Below are positions 44,521-56,197 of a stretch of 64,000 bases of DNA, piece by piece (within the stretch, counting starts at the first letter, position 1; the number at the start of each line of letters is the position of its first letter). This DNA is from Sipunculus nudus. Taxonomy: Eukaryota; Annelida; Sipuncula; Golfingiida; Sipunculidae. The stretch lies in contig CM049321.1 in NCBI GenBank assembly GCA_026874595.1, positions 12,608,979 to 12,672,978 on the forward strand, written 5' to 3'. The translations under genes were made by a program, and so were the position numbers. The notes beneath the pieces are model-generated. The model made no database searches. It saw only the letters and a program-made list of their open reading frames with translations, and was not told the DNA's origin.

Positions 44521-45082
44521 CAGGGGTCGTAATAACACATTTCCGCCTATCTCACACAGGCAACCACGTGCACGGAAAGGCATTTCCCTTTACCAATGGA
44601 AAAGCATCTGTACAACTCCGTTGGAAAGGTGAACACCTAGATGTTTTCCTAAATAGTAGCTCATAATTTGTTAGAAACATTAAACAAAAATGGAATATTT
44701 TAAAGGGGTTTTCAATATTTTACAGGTATTTTTCCACCGACTCCCTGTATTTTCTATATATTCCTAAAAACTTGGTCTATAATTTCATATACTCAAGCCC
44801 TCATCTCCTATATGTTCCTGTTGTCCCCTGCACAGTCGTGTTTCTGATATAATAATGTTACTCTTGAAAACATCCAGTTCTTTCTGCATGCAAGTATGCA
44901 TGCATGTAGGATGGCATGTAAGATGGTATAATCAGGTTAACAGTGATCAAAATGTGACTGGAAGATGATATGATGGAACAATGCATCTTTTTTAGCGGAC
45001 AGGCATTTTTCTGCGGAAAGGCGACCCTGTAATAAGGCCTTTCCATTGGAAAAGTGAAAATTTCAAAGTATTACGATCCCTG
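44521..45082. mobile_element. hAT-like non-autonomous element (562 bp)
   Basis: The left end is CAGGGGTCGTAATA and the reverse complement of the right end is CAGGGATCGTAATA. CAGGG ends with a following GTCGTAATA-like part are typical of hAT transposons. Inside are CAATGGAAAAG- and GGAAAGG-type motifs near both ends, some in inverted orientation (44596-44606 and 45040-45056). There is no transposase frame, and flanking 8-mers do not match, so the target duplication has decayed or the ends are slightly off. It lies inside the region of dispersed remnants. Confidence 0.65.
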
Positions 45083-46436
45083 TTCAATGTATGGATATGC
45101 ACAATTAAGGCTGATATGTAAGTAACTCCTGAGAAATACTTAGGAACATACACAAAAGTTTATTGTCGGTATACCAACAGTCTTGGGTATGAGAAAGCAA
45201 TCTGAGATGTACGGACATGTAAACATTCAGGCTTACTCCAGTCAAACCTCTCCAGAGAAACTGGCATTGATTTACACTGAATAAAAATTATTGTAAGTGG
45301 TGGCACCAGGTGTGTATACCAGTGAACTGTAAAAGAAGTATGAACAACTAAATTTCAGGCCGAAACATCAAGCCACTCCTGAAATATGGGCATGAGTGTA
45401 CAAAAACAAAAGCAAAGGTAGATGACTGATTTTGCGTCAAATTTGGTGATGCTAGCTATATTCTTTTTTCTGATAATGTGGTTAAAAGTACGGACGACTA
45501 ACGACTCCGTAGAGGTCGATGCAGGTGTTCTCATGTAACCAACATCTGCATATAATTTGATGGCGGTATCTACTGCCGTTTGTGAGATTTTAATAACACC
45601 ATGCTTACTTGGCCAAATGACTAATTTCAGCGTCCTGTGACTATGCCAAAAATCATCGAACTAGAACCATTCGAACAAAAAAAAAGCCCCGCCTTCGCAC
45701 ACTCACAGGTGAGCTAGACAGTTTGCTTTTAGGAATTTTATCTAGCTGATCACATATTTTGACTATTTCAAGTGTCTGCCTATATAACATTTTGCCTGTT
45801 ACAGAAATATCTCAGGAACTGCTCTGCCCGACAGCGCTAAATTAAAGGCATATAGATCTGAAGTGCAATGTTATTAGTTTCTGTGATTTTTAAAAGAGAA
45901 AGAAATGAGTTATTTAATTGTGACAGATTTATAAAAATTTAAATATTCCATGAGATATCTGTGTTTGCTTATAAAATGTCATGTTCGAATAGTGATTGGG
46001 GGCCTAAACGGTTATATTCCACTCTCTCTTAACGGTATGTAGATTTGAGCTACATTTACATTCTTTCTTTAAAAGTTGACCCAAAATCATGAACGTACTT
46101 GAACACGATATTTTTACCAGTCTTGGTATTGATATGTTGCACAGCCATCATATCCTGTTGGCTCTTAAAGTTTTCCTCTGTGTGTTAGAATTTATGGAAG
46201 CTGCCTATCCCTTGATCATTGATCCACTTTGCCTGACTACTGGTTGTAAAGTCGTCGTTGTTGTAATCATTATGACACACTGCACTTACAATTCAGATGA
46301 TTAATAGATGTACCTTTTGACAACAAAATTTTAGTTCTCACCAGCTTGACCATTATAAGAGTAAGTGCCGACTATTACGACACAGAAACCGCACAATTTT
46401 GACGTTCAAACACATATAAACTAAATTTCATTGTAA
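45083..46436. other. Gene-free stretch with dispersed repeat remnants
   Basis: Continuation of the CAGGC, CTCCTGA, ATATGGGCATGA type of repeat (45100-45420), followed by unique AT-rich DNA. The 46089-46304 frame has no recognised motif. Confidence 0.4.
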
Positions 46437-46680
46437 TTGGACAATCGAAGATTAAAATGCTTGGAACTCTTCGCTTGCGTCCCGGGTTTGATCATCGGAG
46501 TTGCCATGAGAGTGGGTTGTGCATGGTGGCCCGTCCAAGGTCGGTGGTTTGTCTGGGTCCTCAGGCTTCCTTCACCTCTACAGACTGTATGACACCATCA
46601 TACAAGCTATGGAGAGTGCGCGATTAGTTATTATAACTATTTGTACAATCCATGTATAATAAATGAACTTTATAACCAAA
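46437..46680 (+). repeat. SINE-like repeat, copy 1
   Basis: Starts near TGGACAATCGAAG and contains GGTTTGATCATCGGAG, a possible remnant of a tRNA-type B box. It then shows a central GTGGCCCGTCCAAGGTCGG (46529-46547) with GTCTGGGTCCTCAGGCTTCC, and ends near GTACAATCCATGTATAATAA. From memory, similar central domains occur in molluscan SINEs. It matches copy 2 block by block. Confidence 0.65.
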
Positions 46681-46781
46681 AATAGGTGGCACCACCAGTC
46701 TTATAAATAACAAAACGATCCCGGCTGATTTCAGGCTGATACGCCGAACCAATCTTGAACTGTATGCACAGATGCAGCAAT

Positions 46782-47013
46782 CTGGACAATCGAGGGGTAA
46801 AACGCTCGGCTCTCTCGAACCAAGTTTGATCCCCAGAGTTTCCATGAGAGAGGCTTGTGGTGGCCCGTCCAAGGTCGGTGGTTTTCTCCGAGTCCTCCGG
46901 TTTCCTTTAACGCTAAAGACTATCGAACGCCACCTTCCAAGCATTGGAGAGTGCCTCGTATTATTTTTTATAACGTTGTACAATCCATGTAAAATAAATA
47001 AAGTTTGTAGATA
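46782..47013 (+). repeat. SINE-like repeat, copy 2
   Basis: Same block order as copy 1: TGGACAATCGAGG, a CAAGTTTGATCCCC B-box-like motif, GTGGCCCGTCCAAGGTCGG (46860-46878), TCTCCGAGTCCTCCGGTTTCC, and GTACAATCCATGTAAAATAA with AATAAA at the end. The two copies are direct neighbours separated by about 100 bases. Confidence 0.7.
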
Positions 47014-47526
47014 AAGTGGCTGGTGCAGACAAAATCAACGGGCATTCCACAATCAGTTTACTATAAGGACTGACAAAAATGTCTCAGTGGTCACGTGGTT
47101 TTCGTGGGTTAGCCAATCCCTGTTTAGGTACACTGATACGCCAATGATTCTTCCGAGCTTGCTTGTGACAAATAGAGTCATCCACTGCGCAGAAAAACCG
47201 CATAGCCCACATTGTACTTAAACATAATAGATGTATTATTTATTTTAAAAGTTAGTGAAGGTTAGGAATACACCGATACTTGGGGCTGTCAGGTAAGAAG
47301 GTGAACCCTAGTTGTCAGTCCAATATAAATGAGAAAAGGACACAAAGGAACTTTAAAATCTGAACTATGAACGCTCCTCCTCCTACCGACCAAAGTGTAA
47401 AGCATAAGCGACCCTCGTCGGGTGTTATAAGTGTTCAACCAAATTTCTGGGATTGTTAAGATGACTTGTGAAGTAAAGACTTATCAACAGGATATGAATT
47501 TATATGTGCTACTCATAGCGCTAACA
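47014..47526. other. Gene-free stretch before the type B pseudogene
   Basis: AT-rich. No RING or B-box sequence is seen here, so the following pseudogene lacks its 5' half. Confidence 0.45.
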
Positions 47527-48734
47527 TCTAAAACTGGTACACTTGGATGATGTAGATGTGGTTCTGAAAGAACAAGAAGTGAAGCTGCAAACAGGGATAA
47601 GTGGAATCTTCGATGAGGTGACAAGAGAAGTCTTTTCTGTGATTGAAGATTTTTTCAACATAAATTCAATTAAGCGTGCAGGAGAAGCTGTTAAACGGGC
47701 CATCTACGATGCTCAGAAACTGCTGAATAGTGATAACAGGATCCTGGAAGGCATTCGTGAAGCAAATGAGCAAATTACAAAGGCGTTTACAGACTTCTCT
47801 GAGGAGAAGATGAAGGCCAAAATTATATGTTCTGATCTTGAATCACATTTTAAGGATCATGGGATACTCTCCACGTTTTAAGCAGGGTCTATATGATGTG
47901 CTGGCTACCAGGCCGAGGCTTCTCACAAGTAAACCAATTATGGGCATGATACGAAGGCTCAGAATGAGCAATAAGGGGCGAGTGATGTATGTATGTAAAG
48001 GAAGCACAGTCATAACTGAATTATGTCCAGATGGCAAGGCACGTCATTTGCAGACAAAAACCAGTTCATATGCAGCTCGAGACTTTGCTTTTGACACACA
48101 CGGTAATTATGTTTACTTTATCTACCAAGCATCCTCATCCTGGCATATTTACAAACTAGACCTGAGTTAAGATTTTTAAACACTTCGTTGTGTAAAGCTG
48201 AAGCGACCAACTACCCGGGAAGCGCAAGTATGTTCTAAAGTTGACCTCTGTGTAGCTAATGGGACATTTATCGTTATACTTCTGTCAAATGGAAAATTAT
48301 TAAAGTGCGATATAAATGCTACAATATACTCTGCCAGAGTGACAGTACACAATATTCCCTATCAAGATGACAACGTCCAACATACCAGTATCACCAGAGA
48401 TACTCAGCCGGGAATCATTGCTACCTATGCAAACCACAAGATTGTACTCTACCATGATGGAGAGGGAAATGTATTGAAAACGGTGTGCAAGGGTGGATCA
48501 CCAATCGGCCAACCAAGGGTTACAACCGTTAGTGCTTCGGGAAACATCCTTGTCGCAGATTCAAAAGCCGGGAACATTATTGAACTGACCACTCAAGGCG
48601 AGGTTCTGCAGAATTTACTGATACGGGAGGATGGCTTGGAATTCCCAGTGAACGTCGTCTACAGTCATCCATACTTGTGGGAAGTGGATGAAACTATAGA
48701 TGGCAAATGTTATCTGAAATGTTTCACTCTGTAA
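47527..48734 (+). pseudogene. TRIM-like type B pseudogene, 5'-truncated, with beta-propeller remnant
   Basis: Homology to the type B copy at 54359-56197 starts in the coiled coil (LDDVDVVLKEQEVKLQTGI) with no RING or B-box. A frameshift near 47870 moves the reading from frame 47543-47881 to frame 47838-48734. In that frame the propeller continues with two in-frame TAA codons at 48168-48170 and 48177-48179. NHL-like strands such as GNILVADSKAGNIIEL follow, and the frame ends at 48734. Compared with the other propeller copy the last blade is shorter and differs. Truncation, a shift and two stops make this a pseudogene. Confidence 0.8.
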
Positions 48735-51124
48735 GACTCCTCCGACTTACATTTGTCTTGTATGGCAAAGTTGTGGAAGCACGCTTCGACTAGGGATTAT
48801 GCCGATTACGTTAGCGCACAAAGTATGTTATTTTGTCAAAAATATACAAAAGTATACCTGGTAGGGCTTGCTTTCATTTTGTGACACATAAGGACACTGT
48901 CTGTAGACATCGCTTAAATGGAAATAATATATACTATGTTTTGCTTTCCCGCTTCCAGCTTTCCAGGGGTTTCATTTCAAACAAAAGATTGGGAACTGAA
49001 TAAAACTTCTATATATGCTCCAGTTCTCATTGATAACACTATTCATTCCCTATCATAATTATGTCGTAATATATGATAACCCAATTTATATCCCATTTCA
49101 CATATACGAGGCGATGTTACACACACAATCAAGGATTTATTGTCATACCTGATCTGAAATTAATATTTCTTAGATGTATGTATTGAAATGTCAGATTACT
49201 AAATAGTTAGGAACATAACTGATTCATTCAGAAAATAAATTTATCAACATATATTTTATAAAATCATATTTCTATTCTAATAATAAAATTTTTCAGCATA
49301 TTACAGAAAATATTTTCTACATATGCTGAAATATTTTTTTTAGATTCACATTGTAAATCACATCATTCTATATTTAAACTAGTGGCCTATGGGCCTTGAC
49401 GCTCAGCTGAATTCAAAGAATGTTGAACAATGAGCAAAATGACTGCCAGTGTGCGAAAACATCATGAATTTTGTGAAGAGTCCTTAGAAATGTCCAATAT
49501 ATTAAACTACCCTTTGAGATTTGCCAATGAATGGAAGCCATTCAAAGAATTATAGGTGCCGCCACCAGACTTTTGTATGAAGTAAAGCAAACCACTCCTG
49601 ACATATGTCATTAGATGAACGGCACAAAACACAAAAGTGTGTGATGCCATCGGTCTTGGTCTTGTGTACGTGATAAAACTATTCAACATCTATGCATATT
49701 TTCTGGCCAATACATCAAAATATAAACAGGCTTTGTCCTTTGGTCCATATCTACGCATGCACAAATTTTAAAGGAAGCCCAAACCATTTTCTATCTTGCT
49801 CACAAGGTTACATGAACGGCAACCTTCGGGCCAGATTCAAAGCTGAATGAGTTGTTTGCAACGGTAGCTGGGGTACTTAAGGAAATTTACAAACAATTGT
49901 AGGCCTTGATTCAAGTAATTTATTCGACACCAGTTTTTGAGTAATTATGTCTTATAAAGGGTTTTGTTCATGTGGGAAGGAAACATCCACTTCTCTCAAT
50001 TCCTTAGTGGGAAACATTCTAAAATTTTCAGTAAAATGTCAGCAAATGTTCAAGAATTAAACTGCTTTTTATGCGATTGTTCCAGTCATTATGAATATAA
50101 GATATGAGTGGATACGGGGGTTCTCTAGGTCAGCCATGTGGCACAACGTATGCACAATTTACATACAAGGAATGTGTAAGGTATGACCCCCCCCCCATTT
50201 TTCTATACACAGTGACATAACAATGTTACAGTGACAAAATTTTTAATGATAAAATGCTTGGTTTAGGTGTTCATCATTAATAAATCTACAATAAAGTACA
50301 TACAATACCACGAATCTATTAAAAGGCATAAATAATGCTGTGCAGTATTTTATATATATAGTTGTACCGATGTTTGTCAACAATTGCACCACACTGGATA
50401 CATATTTAACAGCTTGTGAAAGCAACATAACTAGAAAAATCTCATTTCATGCAGCCTGATGATAAGTACACTGGCAGGATATCAGATAATAATTGTGAAA
50501 TTCTACAGTTTTCAGTTAAACCGGTTGTGTAACACTGCATCACAGATTTGATGCATTGAATTGCAATCAATTGTTAAACTCAGAATCGATTCAGTTCGAT
50601 TACTATTTTTTCAAAGACCATCCAGAAGTATTCTTTGAGCTCTCAATTTGAATAAAATTAAAGGGCCCTCACAATTTATAGGCCTACTGTAACCTCCTCA
50701 AGTTTTCATTTTATATTTCTTAATTGCAATATTGGTAACAAATGTCCAGTTTTAAGATAACTAACTGTTGAAATAACAATATTTTCCCTTTTAAACTGAT
50801 TAAGAAAATCTATATAAAGCATCTGCATTCGATGTATGTTTTATGCACAGAATATGTTTCTCATACATATGTCTCAGATACCATAGTCTGGTCATTTTAC
50901 TTTATTTTTCAGCAAAACCCCGGAACAAACTTCAACAGAAATGATTTTTGTTGTATGATAGCCCGGAAAATTCTGGAGAATAATATATCAAAAAGTCCAA
51001 AAGTCCCATGGGGAGAGTCATTTAATTTGATTATTTTAATTGGCTAATTAACCAAAAAGGTTTCACTATACTTGTCTGTATATTTTCATAATAAGCTTTG
51101 TTTTTATCCCCTATAAGTGACCAC
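48735..51124. other. Gene-free AT-rich stretch
   Basis: Contains remnants of the dispersed CTCCTGACATATG repeat (49585-49720) and a run of 9-10 C near 50190. No gene supported; open frames at 49507, 50243 and 50832 are short and featureless. Confidence 0.45.
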
Positions 51125-51840
51125 TCATTTTAAAGATCTAGATTGCTTGTCTATTGAACCTGACCAAGATGTTAATTTACCAATAATAACGACTTTATGT
51201 AAATTGTTTAGGACAGGGCTTGTCAAAAACACTTGCCCACTTCTCCAAGGGGTTAGAAATATCACCGAACAACTTCCACAGTGTCTGAAAATTGCAAGCT
51301 AGGCCGACGATGCATTAGACCATGCCATAGAGACAGTACCGGTACAAGGGAATATCACATACAAGACAATTCATATAAAAAATAGGAGCAGGGGATGTTT
51401 TATATCACGATATGTATCATGAGGGAAATCGGGTTCCCGACAGAAGGTACTATTTAGCATTTAAATGGTGTTCAATTGCTCTTTATTGCCTGGCTATTGA
51501 TTTTGACTAAGATATAAATTTTACCAATAACAAAAAAATAATTATATTCATTTAATGTATATTGATTAGGGCAGCGAACGACAATAATACTTGTTAACTT
51601 ACTCAAGGGAATGAAAATAGTGAGAAGAACATGCCCCGGTGTCTGAAAATTTCCTGCTGGGCCTACGGTATATCAGACCATGCCCTTGAAACAGTCCTAG
51701 GGAATATAGAATATCACATACAGTATGAATTATACAGAAATATAAAAGCAGGGAATCTTTCATAGAACGATATGTATCATAAGGGATATCAAGTTTTCGA
51801 CATCAGGATACATTTAGCATTAAACTGGTGTTCCACCCTA
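51125..51840. repeat. Tandem duplication, about 358-bp unit, two copies
   Basis: Copy 1 is about 51125-51482 and copy 2 about 51483-51840. Landmarks TCAGACCATGCC-like (51316 and 51674), AACGATATGTATCAT-like (51406 and 51768) and TTTAGCATTAAA-like (51456 and 51812) repeat at a distance of 355-362 bases. The copies have diverged, so the event is old. No coding content. Confidence 0.7.
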
Positions 51841-51935
51841 ATTTAGTGAATTGCAATTTAATATGTGGATGCTTGCTTAGAAAAGATTGTTTATTGTGCT
51901 AACTTTAATAATCTGGTCAATGCATAAGAACATTT

Positions 51936-51938
<3 letters not shown>

Positions 51939-51977
<39 letters not shown>
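51939..51977. repeat. (TA)n microsatellite
   Basis: Uninterrupted TA run of about 19 units just left of the second minisatellite block. Confidence 0.95.
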
Positions 51978-51978
<1 letters not shown>

Positions 51979-52054
51979 GTCATTCTCACGTATCACATGA
52001 AATATTGATAGACTTCTTCAATGGTGGTTTTCTGTCATCATCTTCTGTCTTTGT

Positions 52055-52225
52055 AAAACATAAAGTCACATGTCACTAAGCCTATCCTGATGACATGATC
52101 ACTTACACAGCCACATATCACTACAACCTATCCTGATCACATGATCACATACACAGCCATATGTCTCTAAAACCTACACTGATCACATGGTCACATAAAC
52201 AGCAACATGTCACCACAGCTTATTC
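52055..52225. repeat. Tandem minisatellite, about 56-bp unit, three to four copies
   Basis: Units share GATCACATGATCACATACAC, then AGCCACATATCACTACAACC, then TATCCTGATCAC or variants. The ACACAGCCACATGTC and CTATCCTGA parts are the same as in the array at 35135-35350. The array abuts the TRIM 3' fragment at 52231, which suggests a breakpoint within the repeat. Confidence 0.75.
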
Positions 52226-52230
52226 CGATC

Positions 52231-52365
52231 AAAGGCAATTGACAGCACCCTAGATTTAGAGTCGGTTCTGAATCAACCATGCTCATGGTTAAAACAGGTC
52301 CTGAGTGGCAGATTGTGGACTCCACGTTTGCGATCACCGGTATGCAGAAGGCCAATCATAAGTGA
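52231..52365 (+). pseudogene. TRIM-like type B short-form, 3' fragment
   Basis: About 135 bases matching the last codons of the intact gene at 41429-42448: GCAATTGACAGCACCCTAGA against GCAATTGATCCTACCCTGGA, then the AAACAGGTCCTGAGTGGC part, ending with AATCATAAGTGA. The upstream coding part is missing and replaced by the minisatellite. Flanking homology continues to about 52830. Confidence 0.8.
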
Positions 52366-53969
52366 GATTAGTTCCGGTGGAGGGACTATTTCTCTCCGAT
52401 AATAACAATGTTATGGCAATCGCGATATTCAGTATCGCATTTAGACACGCCACAGGCCACAAATTCTCACGACCTTAAAGAACATATCCACTTTAAAAAT
52501 GTGACTGATGGTCGGCGAGAATTCAATGTTACATGCAAAAGAATTTGCTCCAGCATGGTATTTTAAAATGCTCTGCCAACATTATTTGACGGCGGAACCA
52601 GAAGCTTCATCTCCCAGCGGAAAGGCTCACATCTTCGAGGCAGATACAGGAGCGGGTGCAATTATCTAAATTACCATGTAGAACCGGTTTGTATAGCAGG
52701 GGTTGACAAGGTAGTTGGTGTACAAAAAGATTCACAATGTGAAACCCAATCCTTGGCTGAGAAGCATATCTGACATGAGATGAGAAGGGCTCCCTGAAGT
52801 ATTTAACTGGCTGTAATTTGCATAATTATCATATTTCTGAGCAATGGTATATTTAGACTTATTTGTACTTTAGCCTGTGTGTAGTGAATGTACAAATAGT
52901 TATTGTGAAAGTTGTACGCTGGCATTTAACATGCACTAATATTTATATAACATGACATGACGGATAATAAGGGCATATTTTACTCTATATAAACATGTTC
53001 CCTTGTTTGTTCAAGATACTGACCGTTCAGCATTTATGATAAGAACCCAAACCACATATTTGTGTCACAGGCAGAACCCAAACACTCCGTGTACACTAGG
53101 GATATATTTCTGGTTTAACGTTTCTTGTGACAATTTTGTCAGTATTTTCAAGATAGCCACCCATTATAAATACAACATGTTGTTACAGACCAGATAATCC
53201 AGTCGGCAATCAACCGGTAAAGCAAAGTAGACCAGTCCAAACACTTATTATATCTTTCTTATGTAACCTGAACGCCTAAAAGAAACTGAAAAAAAAACGG
53301 TTTGTGCTTATTTCAGACAAAATTAATTGCTCTTTATGTTACTGGCAATGCATAAGACAACAATAAACTTCACATCAGTTCTTCCAGAGATTTGTAGTTA
53401 TATCATCAGGATTTCGTCATCAAAGTAGGTCCACAAGGAAGTAAGTACACTTAAGATCCATGAAACCCCATGTAAGCTGACTAGCCAGCATGATCGAGCT
53501 TATGCCGCCACTGTATACCACAAACCAAATTTCTGTAATAATTGACATGCGAAGTAAGAGGACACATACGACTCATCAATTGCAGATTAAAAATGCTATG
53601 TGAATCAGATATTTTCGGTAAGGAAACAGTGAATCGTTATAAAAAATGACGTTTGATCCAATGAGGTATGCGCGGTTTTTTTTACAAATCCCCCCACACC
53701 AGACTTGTTCCTGAAATCACTGAGACACTTATTTCATGCATTGCAAATGCATGCCCAATGCAACGATACATCCATAAGGACCAATAAAATATCAAAGGAA
53801 AAAGATATAAATGCGAAGATTTAATTAAATATTTGGCAAAATAGTGCACTGGCTTCTGAACATGCATATCAACTTTGATCTTAGAGATTAGACCCCACAA
53901 ATTCCTTCTAGGTATCCTGATACCAAAAGTTTAAAATAACAATTCCCTAATCTGGGGGCCACAATGGGA

Positions 53970-54020
<51 letters not shown>

Positions 54021-54320
54021 TGTGTTTGCTGCCTGACAAAAAATGTTCCTGTCTATTAGAATAGTTAACATATTATACACGCAGCTACTAAATGACCAGA
54101 AAGTTGTTGAGCAAATATATAAGTATCAAACTCGGTGGAGATCATCGATAAGTTAAGTACAAGGTTTCCTTAAAAATCAATAGCCTCTGATCATGTGGCC
54201 CTTAATGTATCTGCGCAAGCAAAGATACGTTTCTGTGGGCGTAAACTTCCTGTCACGAGTAAAATCGTGTATCTTGGAAATAAGGTTTGCCAGCAAAAGC
54301 TACATGAAGGGACGGAGTTT
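52366..54320. other. Duplicated 3' flank (to about 52830), then a gene-free stretch
   Basis: The first part pairs with 42449-42860. After that comes AT-rich DNA with a TA/TG microsatellite at 53971-54026. No further gene. Confidence 0.5.
53971..54026. repeat. (TA)n(TG)n microsatellite
   Basis: About ten TA units followed by about seventeen TG units with one interruption. Confidence 0.95.
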
Positions 54321-54358
54321 GTTTATGATGTCAATCGTACCAGATTTAAATTGCTGAA

Positions 54359-56197
54359 TTGGCTTTTCGAAAGAGAATTTCTAGGAGACAATCTTCCTCA
54401 GCCGAATATAAAAAGAAAGAATGCTCAGTTTGCTTGTGTGATGAAACACCTAAGCTGCTGGACTGTGAGCATTCATGCTGTATAACATGTCTCTCTGGAT
54501 TAGCCGTGGAACATAGAGATTCAGAACTGAAAAATAACATGACCAACGTGCAAACGTGATACAGTTGTTAAATCGGGAGGACTGTCAGATCTTCCAGATA
54601 ATATTTTGCTTCATGAGGAAAAGGTCGAAGTTGATAACCACATTCGACACCAACACTGTTTCTACTGTCAGAAGCTGGGCGAAGGATCAACTGCTGTCAG
54701 TCAGTGCATTAACTGTCATAGGTTCCTGTTCGAGGTTTATGCTGAGAAACTCAAAACATTATTCTCGATACATAAAGTCGCACTCATGGAGCAAGAAACG
54801 AATGAGTTTTGCAAAAAACACAACGAACCTTTTGTTTATGTTTGCAAGAATTGTTCTCCTCTACGACTCTTATGTGACGTCTGTATGATGCCTGATGGTT
54901 CATGTCACACAGATAATAACTTGGTAGATTACAGTGCATTCACAGAAGAAGAAACAAAACAGAAGTCAACACTAGACCAGTTGTTCAATGTCGATGAGGT
55001 TTTGACGGAATTAGACGAAAAACGACGGACTGGGCTCGGCAGGATCGTCGATGTTGTAACAAGACAGGTAAATTCTCACATAGAAGAAATTTTAAACATA
55101 AAACACATAAAAGTTGCAGCAGAAACTGTTAAAACGACCAGCTGTGATGCAAAAAAAATCTTTTAAACTGTGATACCAGGCAGCTGAAAGACATTCAGAA
55201 AGCAAATGAGCAAGTTGAAATAGCCGTAAAGGAATTTACCATAGAGAAACAAAGGTCAAAGATCATTCGTCTTGACAAGGAATTGCAGTTAATGATGAAT
55301 CATGTTGTATCCAGGTTTACACAGGACCTAGGTGACGTGCTGGTTTCCAGACCTCAGCTTCTCACAAGGAAACCGATTGTGAGCATGGTAAGAAGGCTCG
55401 TGGCCACCAAAGCCGGGCGAGTGATGTACGTGTATAAAGGAAGCTCAGTCATAACCGAGTTAAGGTCAGATGGAAAAACATACCACCTTCAGACAAAACA
55501 TATTGCAACTGGTGGTCAAGAAATTGCAATTGACGCTCATAGAAAGAACGTGTACTCTTCCTGTAACAATCCCCCTTTCCAGCTTTATCAATATAGATTG
55601 CCATCTTTTACAAGAACAAAAGCTTTAAAGGCTCCAGGACATGCTTTTAAACCCATACATAAATCCTCTATAAGCCCTGTAGCTGACATCTTGATTACTG
55701 ACGAAAACACTGTTGTTATAGTCCGGTCAAATGGTATCATCTCAACGCTGGATTTAAAGTCCAACACGGTTATTGACCATGAAATCCCTCATCAGGATGC
55801 TGAGGTTCAGACAACTAGTAAAATGAGATACACTGGAAAAGGATTTATTGCTACCTACCCAAGCCACAAGACCGTACTCTACCAAGACGAACATGGGAAA
55901 GTGTTAGAGACTATATGTAAGGGCGGATCGCCAGTCATTCAGTCTTATGCTACAGCCATCAGCGCAACGGGAACCATCCTTGTCGCAGACGCCGGAGCTG
56001 GTAAAATTGTTGAACTGACCATGCAGGGTGAGTTTGTGCGGGACGTGTTGACCAGAGAAGATGGTCTACAGTTCACAATCAAACATGCTGTGCAGATTTA
56101 CCCACGCATAATTAGCCGTTTCAAACTTCTACCACTAGGCGGCGTGCATGTTGGCGAGGATCGCTTCAGTGTTAGAATGAGTATTTATCTTAATTAA
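54359..56197 (+). pseudogene. TRIM-like type B (RING, B-box, coiled coil, beta-propeller), two frameshifts
   Basis: The full type B order can be read across three frames. The RING start (CSVCLCDETPKLLDCEHSCC) lies in frame 54359-54559, with no ATG available: a TAA stands at 54347 in that frame. Near 54548 one extra base shifts the reading, so the last RING Cys pair and the B-boxes follow in the second frame (to 55166). B-box 1 has lost three ligands of the paralogue (C117 to F, C120 to Y, H124 to L). A second shift beside an eight-A run (55151-55158) returns to the first frame, which stays open to 56197. This last part encodes the coiled-coil end and a beta-propeller with NHL-like strands (GTILVADAGAGKIVELTMQG). 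The end at 56197 differs from the other propeller copy. It is probably a pseudogene, though the propeller frame itself is intact over more than 300 codons. Confidence 0.8.
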
